A stretch of DNA of 64,000 bases from Azorhizobium sp943371865 (GTDB lineage Bacteria > Pseudomonadota > Alphaproteobacteria > Rhizobiales > Xanthobacteraceae): assembly GCF_943371865.1 (NCBI RefSeq), contig NZ_CALRWL010000008.1:62001-126000 (forward strand), in the 5' to 3' direction. The notes beneath the pieces are model-generated. The model made no database searches. It saw nothing but the letters and a program-made list of their open reading frames with translations, and was not told the DNA's origin. Below, piece after piece: positions 33,399 through 41,497 of this stretch (positions are counted from its first letter, which is position 1; every line of letters starts with the position of its first letter). The position numbers and the translations under genes were made by a program.

Positions 33399-34175
33399 TC
33401 AGCCTTCCCAACCCAGATGGCTGAGGAAGTCCTTGGTGCGGCTGACCAGTGGGGCATCGAAGATCTGGGTCGGGGGGCCTTGTTCGATCACGGCTCCGGC
33501 CTCGAACACCACCACCCAGTTCGCCACCCGGCGGGCGAAGGCCATCTCATGGGTGACCACCACCATGGTCATGCCCTCTTCCGCCAGTTGCTTCATCACG
33601 TTCAGCACCTCGCCGACGGTCTCGGGATCGAGGGCGGAGGTGGGTTCGTCGAACAGCATCATGTCCGGCTGCATCGCCAGGGCGCGGGCGATGGCGACCC
33701 GCTGCTGCTGGCCGCCGGAGAGATTGGCGGGATAATTCAAGGCCTTATCGGCGAGACCGACCTTCTTCAGCAAAGCGGTGGCGCGGGTGATGGCGTCGGC
33801 CTTGGACATGCCCAGCACCGTCACCGGGCCTTCGCAGACATTTTCCAGCGCGGTCATGTGCGGGAAAAGTTCGAAGCTTTGGAACACCATGCCCATGCGC
33901 CGGCGCACGCCGTGGAGGGATTTCTCATCCGCCGGCAGCGGCACTCCTTCGAACAGGATGCGCCCGCCGTCGTGCTTTTCCAGTGCATTCGTACAGCGTA
34001 ACAATGTGGATTTTCCGGACCCGGAAGGTCCGATAAGACACACCACTTCCCCTTTGTTCACCTGAAACGACACCCCGTTCAATGCCGTGAATGTGCCAAA
34101 ACTCTTTCGCACATTCTCATAGACCACCACGGGGGCGGACGCGGCGCCGGTGCGAGGGGGGACGGGCGCACTCAT
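33399..34175 (-). CDS. Amino-acid ABC transporter ATP-binding protein
   Basis: This 258-residue GlnQ-type ATPase has Walker A GPSGSGKST, Q-loop GMVFQSFELFPHM, signature LSGGQQQR, Walker B MMLFDEPTSALDPE and THEM. A short N-terminal tail precedes VVYENVRKSFG. It is the last gene of a four-gene minus-strand operon, its start overlapping the upstream permease stop by four bases. Confidence 0.88.
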   Translation of the reverse strand: MSAPVPPRTGAASAPVVVYENVRKSFGTFTALNGVSFQVNKGEVVCLIGPSGSGKSTLLRCTNALEKHDGGRILFEGVPLPADEKSLHGVRRRMGMVFQSFELFPHMTALENVCEGPVTVLGMSKADAITRATALLKKVGLADKALNYPANLSGGQQQRVAIARALAMQPDMMLFDEPTSALDPETVGEVLNVMKQLAEEGMTMVVVTHEMAFARRVANWVVVFEAGAVIEQGPPTQIFDAPLVSRTKDFLSHLGWEG

Positions 34176-34834
34176 TCCTTCACTCCGAATTTGCGGTGGA
34201 TCCAGTCCACCAGCTTGGCTTGGGGGTAGCCCAGCATCCAGTAGATGACCGCCATGGCGGTGAGCATCTCCAGCACGCGAAAACTCTGCGAGCGGATCTG
34301 CATGGCGGTGTGGGCCAGTTCCCCCACCGCGATCACCGACACCAGCGACGTATCCTTGAACAAGGAGACCCAGGTGCTGGCCAGCACCGGCAGCACGCGG
34401 CGCCAGGCCTGCGGCAGGATCACCCGGCGCAGCGCCTGGCTGCGGGTCATGCCCAGCGCCACCGCCGCCTCCACCTGGCCCTTGCGGATGGAGTTGAGGC
34501 CGGCGCGGAAGGTCTCGGAATTATAGGCGCTGACATTCAGGCACAGGGCCACGAGCCCGGTGGTGAAGGCATCCAGCGTGATGCCCAAAGGCATCAGCGG
34601 CAGCACGTAGAAGGCCCAATAGACGATCAGGATCAGCGGGATATTGCGGAACAGCTCCACATAGCAGGCGCTGAGCGAGGACAGCAGCCGCGAGGAGGAC
34701 ATGCGCATCACCGCCAGCAGGATGCCGCCGGGGATCGCCACCGCCATGGTGGCCACGGTGAGGACGATGGTGAGCAGGGCACCCTGGAGCAGCAGCCAGC
34801 GGTTATCCCAGACGATGGACCAATCGAGCGTCAT
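34172..34834 (-). CDS. Amino-acid ABC transporter permease (GltK/GlnP type)
   Basis: This 220-residue permease has five predicted helices and the coupling loop EAAVALGMTRSQALRRVILPQAWRR. The first helix starts soon after LDWSIVWDNRW. It works with the next permease gene upstream as the membrane part of the transporter. Start and stop overlap its neighbours, showing a tightly coupled operon. Confidence 0.86.
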   Translation of the reverse strand: MTLDWSIVWDNRWLLLQGALLTIVLTVATMAVAIPGGILLAVMRMSSSRLLSSLSACYVELFRNIPLILIVYWAFYVLPLMPLGITLDAFTTGLVALCLNVSAYNSETFRAGLNSIRKGQVEAAVALGMTRSQALRRVILPQAWRRVLPVLASTWVSLFKDTSLVSVIAVGELAHTAMQIRSQSFRVLEMLTAMAVIYWMLGYPQAKLVDWIHRKFGVKE

Positions 34835-35496
34835 GAGCGCCCCAGGTGCGCGTAGCGCTTGTAGGCCATGTCCACCAGCCGGGTGACCGGGAACAGGATG
34901 AGGAAATAGATCAGCATCACCACGGTGAAGACCTCGGCGCCGCGGAACGAGGAGGCGGCCACCGCCTCAGCGCGGCGCATCAGCTCCGGCACCGCGATGA
35001 CGGTGGCGATGGCGGTGTCCTTGATGGTCAGCGACAGCAGCGAGCCGAACGCCGGCAGCATGCGCACCACCGCCTGCGGCAGCAGGATGCGGCGGATGAT
35101 CTGCGGCCGGCTCATGCCGAGCGCGAGGGCGGCCCGCACCTGGCCGGGGCGGATGGATTCGATGCCGGCGCGCAGGATTTCCGCCGCATAGGCGGCCAGA
35201 TGAATGGTCAGGGCCAGCACCGCCGCCCAGAACGGGTCGAAGGTGACGCCGGAGAGGATCGGCACCGCGAAATAGATCCACACCAGCACCACCAGCACCG
35301 GGATGGCCCGCATGCTGTCGATATAGAAGGTGAGGACGGCGCGCACCGGGCGCGGGCCGTAGATGCGCCCTAGGCCGACCGCAGCGCCCAGTACCAGGCT
35401 GCACGCCGCGCAGATGACGGACAGGAGCAGGGTGACCCAGAGGCCGGAAAGCAGGAAGCGCCAGCTCTCCAGCACCGGTGCGAAATCGAATTCCAT
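34831..35496 (-). CDS. Amino-acid ABC transporter permease, second subunit
   Basis: This 221-residue permease begins MEFDFAPVLESWRFLLSGLWVTLLL; the frame has a few more codons upstream, but the ATG at 35496 follows CGGAGC and gives the family start. The coupling loop reads RAALALGMSRPQIIRRILLPQ. It is separated from the binding-protein gene by 205 bases that hold two hairpins. Confidence 0.86.
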   Translation of the reverse strand: MEFDFAPVLESWRFLLSGLWVTLLLSVICAACSLVLGAAVGLGRIYGPRPVRAVLTFYIDSMRAIPVLVVLVWIYFAVPILSGVTFDPFWAAVLALTIHLAAYAAEILRAGIESIRPGQVRAALALGMSRPQIIRRILLPQAVVRMLPAFGSLLSLTIKDTAIATVIAVPELMRRAEAVAASSFRGAEVFTVVMLIYFLILFPVTRLVDMAYKRYAHLGRS

Positions 35497-35627
35497 CCAA
35501 GCTCCGGGCGGTTGCCGCGCCACGCCGGCGGCGCGCCGCTCGGCGGTGTTTCAAGGAGGCCCGGGGGCGGTGTGCGCGACCGTCGCGCGCAGCACCGGCG
35601 GGCAAAGGAAAGGGGCGGGGGAAACGA

Positions 35628-35698
35628 CGGGCCGCACCGATGGCACGGCCCGCTTTTGACCCAAGCCGAACGCTCAGGCCGCTTTAACGCAGCCTGAG
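35628..35698 (-). promoter_or_regulatory. Two stem-loops between the binding-protein and permease genes
   Basis: CTCAGGC (35673-35679) pairs with GCCTGAG (35692-35698), and CGGGCCG (35628-35634) pairs with CGGCCCG (35646-35652). Both follow the minus-strand binding-protein gene within 75 bases. They are candidates for 3'-end protection or partial termination, as in the two other ABC operons here. Confidence 0.5.
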
Positions 35699-35701
35699 GG
35701 C

Positions 35702-36544
35702 TCACATTTTGGCGGTGATGCGCTCTTCGTCCGCCAGCAGGTCCTTGTGCATGGCATCCGCGACCGCGGTGAGCCACGCCAGATATTCCGGCTGGTTCTT
35801 GTCCACGGCCAAGCCGATGTCATTGGCCAGTTCGGTGCTGTTCTGGCAATTGTCGGCGGCGGGGCGGACGGTGAGGCCCTTCACCTTGCGGTTGAGCGCC
35901 ACCCACGGCACCCGGTTGATCGGAGAGACATCGGCGCGCTTGGCCATGATCTCTTCCACCGGGGCTGCGGCGCCGGCGGTGGAGACGCCGCGCAGAACCG
36001 CCTTCGGGAAGCGCTGCTTGACCCAGTTCTCCTCACCGCCGCCGGTGAAATAGGCGATGGTGATGTCCGGGCTGTTCAGCTCGTCCACGGTGGTGATCTT
36101 GGCCAGCTTGGGATTATCGGCGCGGCCGAACATGCAGATGCTGGTCTTCGAATAGGAGACGAAATCCACCACCTTCTTGCGCTCCGGCGTGGCCGACAGC
36201 GGGGAAATGGTCATGTCCACCTGATTGGAGGCGATCACTGGCACCTTGGTCTCGTGCGAGACCAGAACCGGCTGGACCTTCACACCCAGCAGCTTGCCGT
36301 ATTCCTGCGCCAGCACCCAGGCGGGGCCGGCCCACGGCTCACCGGAGCGGGTGGTGTCTTCCACCAGCCACGGCGGATTGGAGAGCACGCCGACCCGCAG
36401 CACACCCGCCTTGCGGATGGCATCGATGCGGGCGCTGGCGCCGGGGGCAGGCGGGGCGGGCAGGGGCTGGGCGAACGCACTGGTGGCGAGGCTCGCGAGG
36501 CCGATCGCAGCGGCGAACGCCATGCCGCGGAAGCGGAGTGTCAT
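35702..36544 (-). CDS. Amino-acid ABC transporter, periplasmic substrate-binding protein
   Basis: This 280-residue SBP_bac_3-type protein starts MTLRFRGMAFAAAIGLASLATSAFAQ, a clear signal peptide, with GGGAGA upstream. The mature part opens with RIDAIRKAGVLRVGVLSNPPW. The frame's extra upstream codons are not signal-like. It is the first gene of the minus-strand operon and is divergent from uxuA. The shared promoter region carries repeats that may bind the GntR protein encoded at 38020. The ligand is not evident; the context (mannonate dehydratase, GGT-like enzyme) allows a sugar acid or a conjugated amino acid. Confidence 0.84.
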   Translation of the reverse strand: MTLRFRGMAFAAAIGLASLATSAFAQPLPAPPAPGASARIDAIRKAGVLRVGVLSNPPWLVEDTTRSGEPWAGPAWVLAQEYGKLLGVKVQPVLVSHETKVPVIASNQVDMTISPLSATPERKKVVDFVSYSKTSICMFGRADNPKLAKITTVDELNSPDITIAYFTGGGEENWVKQRFPKAVLRGVSTAGAAAPVEEIMAKRADVSPINRVPWVALNRKVKGLTVRPAADNCQNSTELANDIGLAVDKNQPEYLAWLTAVADAMHKDLLADEERITAKM

Positions 36545-36638
36545 TGGTCTTCTCCCTATTGCGATCCGGTTCCGGACCTTTTGAGGCGGTCTTGTTAGCC
36601 GGGATCCTGATCCCTGCGCGCTGCCCTCTTCTGGCGTT

Positions 36639-36740
36639 CTAGGATACAAGTTTTCCGCAGGTCAAACGCAAGCCATTCTAATTTGTCCCCCTGGGGCAGA
36701 GCTGGGGCGTTTTGACAAAAACTAGGATACTGGAATACGA
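36639..36740. promoter_or_regulatory. Divergent promoter region with CTAGGATAC direct repeats
   Basis: CTAGGATAC occurs at 36639-36647 and again at 36722-36730, 83 bases apart. The second copy lies between TTGACA (36712-36717) and a TGGAATACG -10-like sequence of the uxuA promoter. The first overlaps the likely -10 region of the divergent ABC operon, whose -35 would be a minus-strand TTGACC. These are the best candidate sites for the GntR-type protein at 38020. Confidence 0.5.
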
Positions 36741-36775
36741 CGGTAGGGAGTGTTCCGGCAGCAAGGGCGAGCGAG

Positions 36776-37996
36776 ATGCGGCAGACGTGGCGATGGTTCG
36801 GGCCGGCGGACGTGGTCCCTCTCAGCGCGATCCGGCAGGCCGGTGCCCAAGGCATCGTCACCGCCTTGCATCACATCCCCACCGGGCAGGATTGGACGGC
36901 GGATGAAATCCGCAAGCGCCAGGACAGTGTGAGTGGCACGGGCGGCACGCCCACCGGCCTGACCTGGGATGTGGTGGAAAGCCTGCCGGTCTCCGAGGAC
37001 ATCAAGCGCCAGACCGGCGCCTGGCGCGAGCATATCGCCTCCTACAAGCGCAGCCTCAAAGCTTTGGCGGACGCGGGCCTTCAGACCATCTGCTACAATT
37101 TCATGCCGGTGCTGGACTGGACCCGCACCGATCTGCGCTATGTGGTCAGCCATGGCGGGCAGGCCATGCGGTTTGACCTGGTGGATTTCGCCGCCTTCGA
37201 TCTGCATGTGCTGGCCCGCCCCGCCGCCGCCACCGATTATGGCGACGCCATCAAGGCGGAGGCGGCCGCTCGCAACGCCGCCATGACCGACGCCGACCGC
37301 ACCGCGCTCGCCGCCAACCTCACCGCCGGCCTGCCCGGCGCCGCCGACGGCTGGACCCTGGACGGCCTGCGCGAGCAATTGGCGCTCTACGACCATATCG
37401 ATGCGGAGCGCCTGCGCCGGCATCTGGTGGACTTCCTGTCCGAAGTGGTGCCCACCGCCGAGCAGCTGGGCATCCGCCTGTGCTGCCATCCCGATGATCC
37501 GCCGTTCCCGCTGCTGGGCCTGCCGCGCATCGTCTCCACCGAGGCCGACTATCGCTTCATGCTGGATGCGGTGGACAGCCCCGCCAACGGCGTCACCCTG
37601 TGTTCCGGCTCGCTCGGCGTGCGCCCGGACAACGATCTGCCGGGCATGGCGGCGCGACTCGGCCCGCGCATCCATTTCGTGCATCTGCGCAATGTGCGCC
37701 GACAGGCGCCGGTGGACGGGCTGCGGCGCTCCTTCTTTGAAGACGAGCATCTGGCCGGGGAAACCGACATGGTGGCCACCATCGCCGCGCTCCAGGCCGA
37801 AGAGGCGCGCCGCCACGCGGAGGGCCGCGCGGACGCGGAGATCCCCATGCGCCCGGACCATGGCCAGGACATTCTGGACGACATCGGGCGCGGGGCGCAG
37901 CCGGGCTATCCGGCCATCGGCCGCCTGAAGGGGCTGGCGGAATTGCGCGGCGTGATGACCGCACTGCGCCATCCCCTTCACACCGGCCTCGCCTGA
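36776..37996 (+). CDS. uxuA: Mannonate dehydratase
   Basis: This 406-residue UxuA converts D-mannonate to 2-keto-3-deoxy-D-gluconate. The opening MRQTWRWFGPADVVPL, the GIVTALHHIPTGQDWTADEI block, NFMPVLDWTRTDL and the metal-site regions CCHPDDPP and HFVHLRNV are characteristic of UxuA. It is followed after 23 bases by a GntR-type gene, so it is probably autoregulated through it. Other hexuronate genes (uxaC, uxuB, kdgK) are not in the window. Confidence 0.92.
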   Translation: MRQTWRWFGPADVVPLSAIRQAGAQGIVTALHHIPTGQDWTADEIRKRQDSVSGTGGTPTGLTWDVVESLPVSEDIKRQTGAWREHIASYKRSLKALADAGLQTICYNFMPVLDWTRTDLRYVVSHGGQAMRFDLVDFAAFDLHVLARPAAATDYGDAIKAEAAARNAAMTDADRTALAANLTAGLPGAADGWTLDGLREQLALYDHIDAERLRRHLVDFLSEVVPTAEQLGIRLCCHPDDPPFPLLGLPRIVSTEADYRFMLDAVDSPANGVTLCSGSLGVRPDNDLPGMAARLGPRIHFVHLRNVRRQAPVDGLRRSFFEDEHLAGETDMVATIAALQAEEARRHAEGRADAEIPMRPDHGQDILDDIGRGAQPGYPAIGRLKGLAELRGVMTALRHPLHTGLA

Positions 37997-38019
37997 TCGG
38001 CGCCGCAGCGGGAGGGGCG

Positions 38020-38772
38020 ATGCCGCGGGTAAAGCGCAAACTCCCCGGTTTTGATCTCGGGCAGGTGCTGTCCGAGGTGGCGGTGGACCGCGCCCAGGCC
38101 ATCGGCCCGCAGATCTATGACGTGCTGCGGCGGCTGATCGTCCAGTCGCAGGTTCCGTCCGGCGCGCCGCTGCACGAGAATGACATCGCCACCGCCTGCC
38201 GCATCTCGCGCACGCCGGTGCGCGCGGCGCTGCGCCAATTGGTGCTGGAAGGTCTGGTCACCACCTGGCCGCAGGTGGGATCGGTGGTCGCCTCCATCGA
38301 CCGCGCCCAGATCGCCGAAGGGGTGGTGATCCGCCGCGCATTGGAAGGCGAGATCGTGCGGCTTCTGGCCCAGCAGGCGCAGCCGGACTGGCAGCGCATC
38401 GAGGCGCTGCTGGCGGTGCAGAGCGATGCGGTGGCGCGCGGCGACGACTACGCCTTCTTCGTCGCCGACGAGCAGTTCCACGCCTGTCTGGCGGAGATGG
38501 CCGGGGCGCCGGCGGCCTGGCGGCTGGTGCAGTCGGTCAAGGCCCATATCGATCGGGTGCGGCTGCTGGCCACCCGCCATCAGCCGGGGCGGCATCGCGA
38601 AGCCTATCTGGAGCATCTCGCCATCGTCGAGGCGGTGCGCCGGGGACGGGCGGAGGAGGCCACGCGGGAAATGTCCCGGCATGTGGAAGGGGTGCTCAAG
38701 AGCTTCGACGTGCTGGCGGTCGCAACGGCGGGCGCGTCAGCGGATGCGGTGCTCAAGCCCGCCGTCGCATAG
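38020..38772 (+). CDS. GntR-family (FCD-type) transcriptional regulator
   Basis: This 250-residue regulator has a winged-helix N-terminus (IYDVLRRLIVQSQVPSGAPLHENDIATACRISRTPVRAALRQL) and an all-helical FCD ligand-binding domain. A GGAGGGG ribosome-binding site decides the ATG at 38020. It is co-directional with uxuA and probably controls both uxuA and the divergent ABC operon. Family members bind sugar acids or similar metabolites with a metal. Confidence 0.87.
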   Translation: MPRVKRKLPGFDLGQVLSEVAVDRAQAIGPQIYDVLRRLIVQSQVPSGAPLHENDIATACRISRTPVRAALRQLVLEGLVTTWPQVGSVVASIDRAQIAEGVVIRRALEGEIVRLLAQQAQPDWQRIEALLAVQSDAVARGDDYAFFVADEQFHACLAEMAGAPAAWRLVQSVKAHIDRVRLLATRHQPGRHREAYLEHLAIVEAVRRGRAEEATREMSRHVEGVLKSFDVLAVATAGASADAVLKPAVA

Positions 38773-38804
38773 CGCCCATTCGCCCAATTCCCGAGGCGCA
38801 AACG

Positions 38805-38843
38805 AAAACGCCCCGCCCCGATGGTGACAAGGGCGAGGCGTTT
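38805..38843 (+). terminator. Terminator-like stem-loop after the uxuA-gntR operon
   Basis: AAAACGCCCCGCCC (38805-38818) can pair with GGGCGAGGCGTTT (38831-38843) with one mismatch around a 12-base loop. It stands between convergent genes and has A-rich and T-rich ends, so it may serve both directions. Confidence 0.65.
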
Positions 38844-38939
38844 GGGAACCTCATGGGGGCAGTCCCAAGGGCAGATTGCAGGATACCCCCTCCCTGCAAC
38901 CTGTCATCTCACCGCCGTGTGATGCGGTGCAAAAAAACC

Positions 38940-39623
38940 TCAGGCCTCGTCGCCGTCGCAGCGGAACATGGCCAGCCGGCCGGACGCCCCTTCCACCACC
39001 GGCTCGAATCGGCCGGTTTCGGGATCGCGCACCAGAAGGCGCCCGGTGGAGACGCCGAAATAGGCCCCGTGCAGGGCCAGCTTGCCCCGTTCCACCAGGA
39101 TTCGCACACAGGGGAAGGTCATCAGATTGCGCAGGCTGAGTTCCACCGAGGCAAATTCCAGCCGGCGCAGGTAGGATTCGCCATCCGCCTTCTCGCGCGG
39201 GCCGAGGCCCTCGGCGGCGGGGGCGATTTGCGACATCCAGCGGCCGATGAAATCGCCCGGAGACAATGGCTCCTGCTCGTCGGCAAAGGCGCGGATGCCG
39301 CCGCACAGAGCGTGGCCGAGGACCACGATGTGCTTCACTCGCAGGGCCTGCACGCCGAATTCCAGCGCGGCGCTGGTGCCGTGCTGCGAATCTCCGGCGG
39401 CCTCATAGGCGGGCACCAGATTGGCCACGTTGCGCACCACCAGCAATTCGCCGGGGGCGGCATCGAAGATCACTTCCGGCGAGACGCGGGAATCGACGCA
39501 GCCGATAACCATGATTTCGGGTTTTTGTCCGGCCTGGGCCAGGGTCTCATAGCGGGACCGCTCACTGGCGAACCGGCCGTCGATGAAGGCGCGATAGCCC
39601 TCTGTCAGTCGATCGGGGAACAT
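38940..39623 (-). CDS. Beta-class carbonic anhydrase
   Basis: This 227-residue zinc enzyme interconverts CO2 and bicarbonate. The zinc ligands C42, H104 and C107 lie in GCVDSRVSP and VVLGHALCGGI, with the catalytic D44-R46 pair. The N-terminus has no signal peptide, so it is cytoplasmic. The ATG is at 39623. It stands alone, converging on the uxuA-gntR operon. Confidence 0.9.
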   Translation of the reverse strand: MFPDRLTEGYRAFIDGRFASERSRYETLAQAGQKPEIMVIGCVDSRVSPEVIFDAAPGELLVVRNVANLVPAYEAAGDSQHGTSAALEFGVQALRVKHIVVLGHALCGGIRAFADEQEPLSPGDFIGRWMSQIAPAAEGLGPREKADGESYLRRLEFASVELSLRNLMTFPCVRILVERGKLALHGAYFGVSTGRLLVRDPETGRFEPVVEGASGRLAMFRCDGDEA

Positions 39624-39776
39624 GGCTTCTCCTCGCCCTGCCTCCCGCGCGTCAGCCGCGCGGCTGAGCGGTGGCCATAGCAGCTTTGGTCCAGCGCACC
39701 AACAGGCCCGCGACCGTCACCCATTTGGTTGCTGGAACCGGCGCCGCCGTGGCGGCGGCCGCCGGGAATGCGCGGC

Positions 39777-39917
39777 CTACTTGCCCTTCTTGGCAGCGGC
39801 GGCGTCGAGCACTTTCTTCTGGACCGAAGCGAAGGGCGTGGCGGTGGTGGTGTCTGCCACCTTGGCCTTCTTCGGCTTCTTGGTCTCGCGATTGCTTTTT
39901 TGTTCGCCTTTGGCCAT
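39777..39917 (-). CDS. Small basic conserved-looking protein (46 aa)
   Basis: The frame begins MAKGEQKSNRETKKPKKAKV and ends in AAAAKKGK. I recall similar MAKGQxKSNKExKKPKK proteins in many Rhizobiales genomes, always tiny and lysine-rich, without a known role. The longer frame upstream is not family-like, and GAGGAGG precedes the ATG. RNA or ribosome association is possible because of its charge and of rpsU nearby, but this is conjecture. Confidence 0.6.
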   Translation of the reverse strand: MAKGEQKSNRETKKPKKAKVADTTTATPFASVQKKVLDAAAAKKGK

Positions 39918-40272
39918 GCCTGCCTCCTCTTTGAGCTCCGCCGTCCGCGACATGCGAGACGGGGCCGAAAATCCCGACCGGGCGCGCATGCGCAGGGCGG
40001 GCAATGAAGGCTCATGTCCGCTGCGCCGCTGGACGCGCGACGACGCCAGCCGACCTCAAGCGCCCAGTTGCAGCACGCTTGGTGAAGGCGCCGCACGCGT
40101 TCGGTCGGGTCAGCAGCTCAGGGGCAACGGGGTGCGTTCAAATTGCGGTGCACACCCGATTCGGTGCACGCAGAACGCACCTGCCGCCGGGCGGGCGCTG
40201 CCCGCGAACCAGAAATGGACCCCAAGGCCCAAGCTATGATTCGCAGAGCAGCAGCGCCGCGGGGCGTTCAGT
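39918..40272. other. Gene-free stretch before rpsU
   Basis: None of the open frames here looks like a protein. GGTGCAC occurs twice around 40150-40170 and could form a small repeat, but nothing ties it to a function. The promoter of the 46-aa gene should be in the left end. Confidence 0.4.
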
Positions 40273-40545
40273 TCAGCGCGGACCGGCGCTCGGAGCAGCA
40301 CCAGCGGGACGGGCGCCACGAACAACCTTCTTGGGAGCCGGCAGCAAACCTTCGCGTTGAGCGGTCTTCCGCGCTGCCTTGCGGGCGCGCCGGACAGCTT
40401 CGGCCTTCTCGCGGGTGCGCTTCTCGGACGGCTTTTCATAGGCCTTCCGCTGCTTCATCTCGCGGAAGACACCTTCACGCTGCATCTTCTTCTTCAGAAC
40501 TTTTAGAGCCTGGTCGACGTTGTTGTCACGAACGAGTACTTGCAA
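40273..40545 (-). CDS. rpsU: 30S ribosomal protein S21
   Basis: This 90-residue S21 has the family start QVLVRDNNVDQALKVLKKK and QREGVFREMKQRKAYEKPSEKR, with a basic C-terminal extension ending in Ala/Pro/Gly-rich sequence, as in other alphaproteobacteria. The only suitable start is TTG at 40545, with no convincing Shine-Dalgarno sequence; the upstream frame is not S21-like. S21 helps initiation at the 30S anti-Shine-Dalgarno region. Confidence 0.88.
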   Translation of the reverse strand: MQVLVRDNNVDQALKVLKKKMQREGVFREMKQRKAYEKPSEKRTREKAEAVRRARKAARKTAQREGLLPAPKKVVRGARPAGAAPSAGPR

Positions 40546-40700
40546 GTGATATCCAATCCGTGGGTTGCTGAGACCCTTCGAGCGCGGCGCGCCCGCTGAT
40601 TCAGCGAGGACCTGCGCATCTGCCGAGGTCACAGCCCTACATAGCACGTTCCAGCCAAATAACCTCCCCTTCCGCGCAAAGCTTGAAAGGGATGGGGAAA

Positions 40701-40895
40701 TCAGCGCTTGGAGGGTTTGCTCTGGGCGGTTTCCTTGGCCTCGCGCAGCGACTTCAGGCGGGCGATCTTCTCGCGCAGCTGCTCGCCCTCGACCTCATAT
40801 TGCGGCTTGGGAACGGCTTTGCTGGCGGTCTTGCCCTGCACGTCGCGGAAGCTGTTCTCAGCCTTGGCGCGCGCCAGCGGCGAATTGTCTTTCAT
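40701..40895 (-). CDS. Small hypothetical protein (64 aa)
   Basis: The ATG at 40895 is preceded by GGAGTT and starts MKDNSPLARAKAENSFRDVQ. The protein is highly charged, with a probable helix (EGEQLREKIARLKSLREAKE). I do not know a function. The ribosome-binding site and the compact charged sequence support it as real. It lies 155 bases upstream of rpsU on the same strand. Confidence 0.55.
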   Translation of the reverse strand: MKDNSPLARAKAENSFRDVQGKTASKAVPKPQYEVEGEQLREKIARLKSLREAKETAQSKPSKR

Positions 40896-41497
40896 GGGTG
40901 TAACTCCGGTAGGTCCGCCGACGGACCGCTGAAACGCGGCAACGAGGCGGGTCAAAGGCGAGCAGATTGGCGCGCGCAGAGAGCGGCTGGCCACAGGGCG
41001 GCGAACACTCATCTGCCACGCGGACGCGAGGCCGAACTTATCCGCAGCTGGCACAAGCCAGCTGGCGGACGACACGCGGTTCCGCAACAAGGCTGCGACG
41101 ACGATGGCGGCTCGGAACCGCCCTTCGGGCGGGCAGCGCCGCGGCGCCTCCAGAGGCGTCGGCGCAGATCATGGGCGACAGGGCTGGCGGTCCCGTGGAC
41201 GGCTCCGGCATTCCCGCGCTGATCCAGAGGTTCTCCCTCCAGCCCAGTCCAGATCGGGAAGATGCGTGCGCGCCGTCCGCAAGCTCAGGTCCGCCGGACA
41301 ACCGGCCGAATTCAGCGCCGCCTCAGCGACTCTCAATCAAATGTACGATTTCACCGAATAGGCCAGGATGCAAGCGGTCCCTTCGTCGGCCGCGCCGTTC
41401 CGCGCTCTGCAGCCATGTGACATTGGCATGAATGACCTGCCGCAATTCAGGGCGCGCCGCATCATGCTTTGGTCGCGGCGAACCGAGGGGTTGCGCC
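40896..41497. other. 600-base stretch without a convincing gene
   Basis: Several long open frames exist on both strands, but they are Arg/Ala/Pro-rich in the way non-coding GC-rich DNA is, and none has a recognisable domain. The stretch probably contains the divergent promoters of the 64-aa gene and of the PhoU-like gene. The sequence GAGGGG at 41485-41490 is the ribosome-binding site of the latter. Confidence 0.4.

Noticed and set aside
40967..41431. 154-codon plus-strand frame in the gap before the PhoU-like gene
   Set aside because: There is no domain-like sequence or ribosome-binding site; the composition is typical of non-coding GC-rich DNA.
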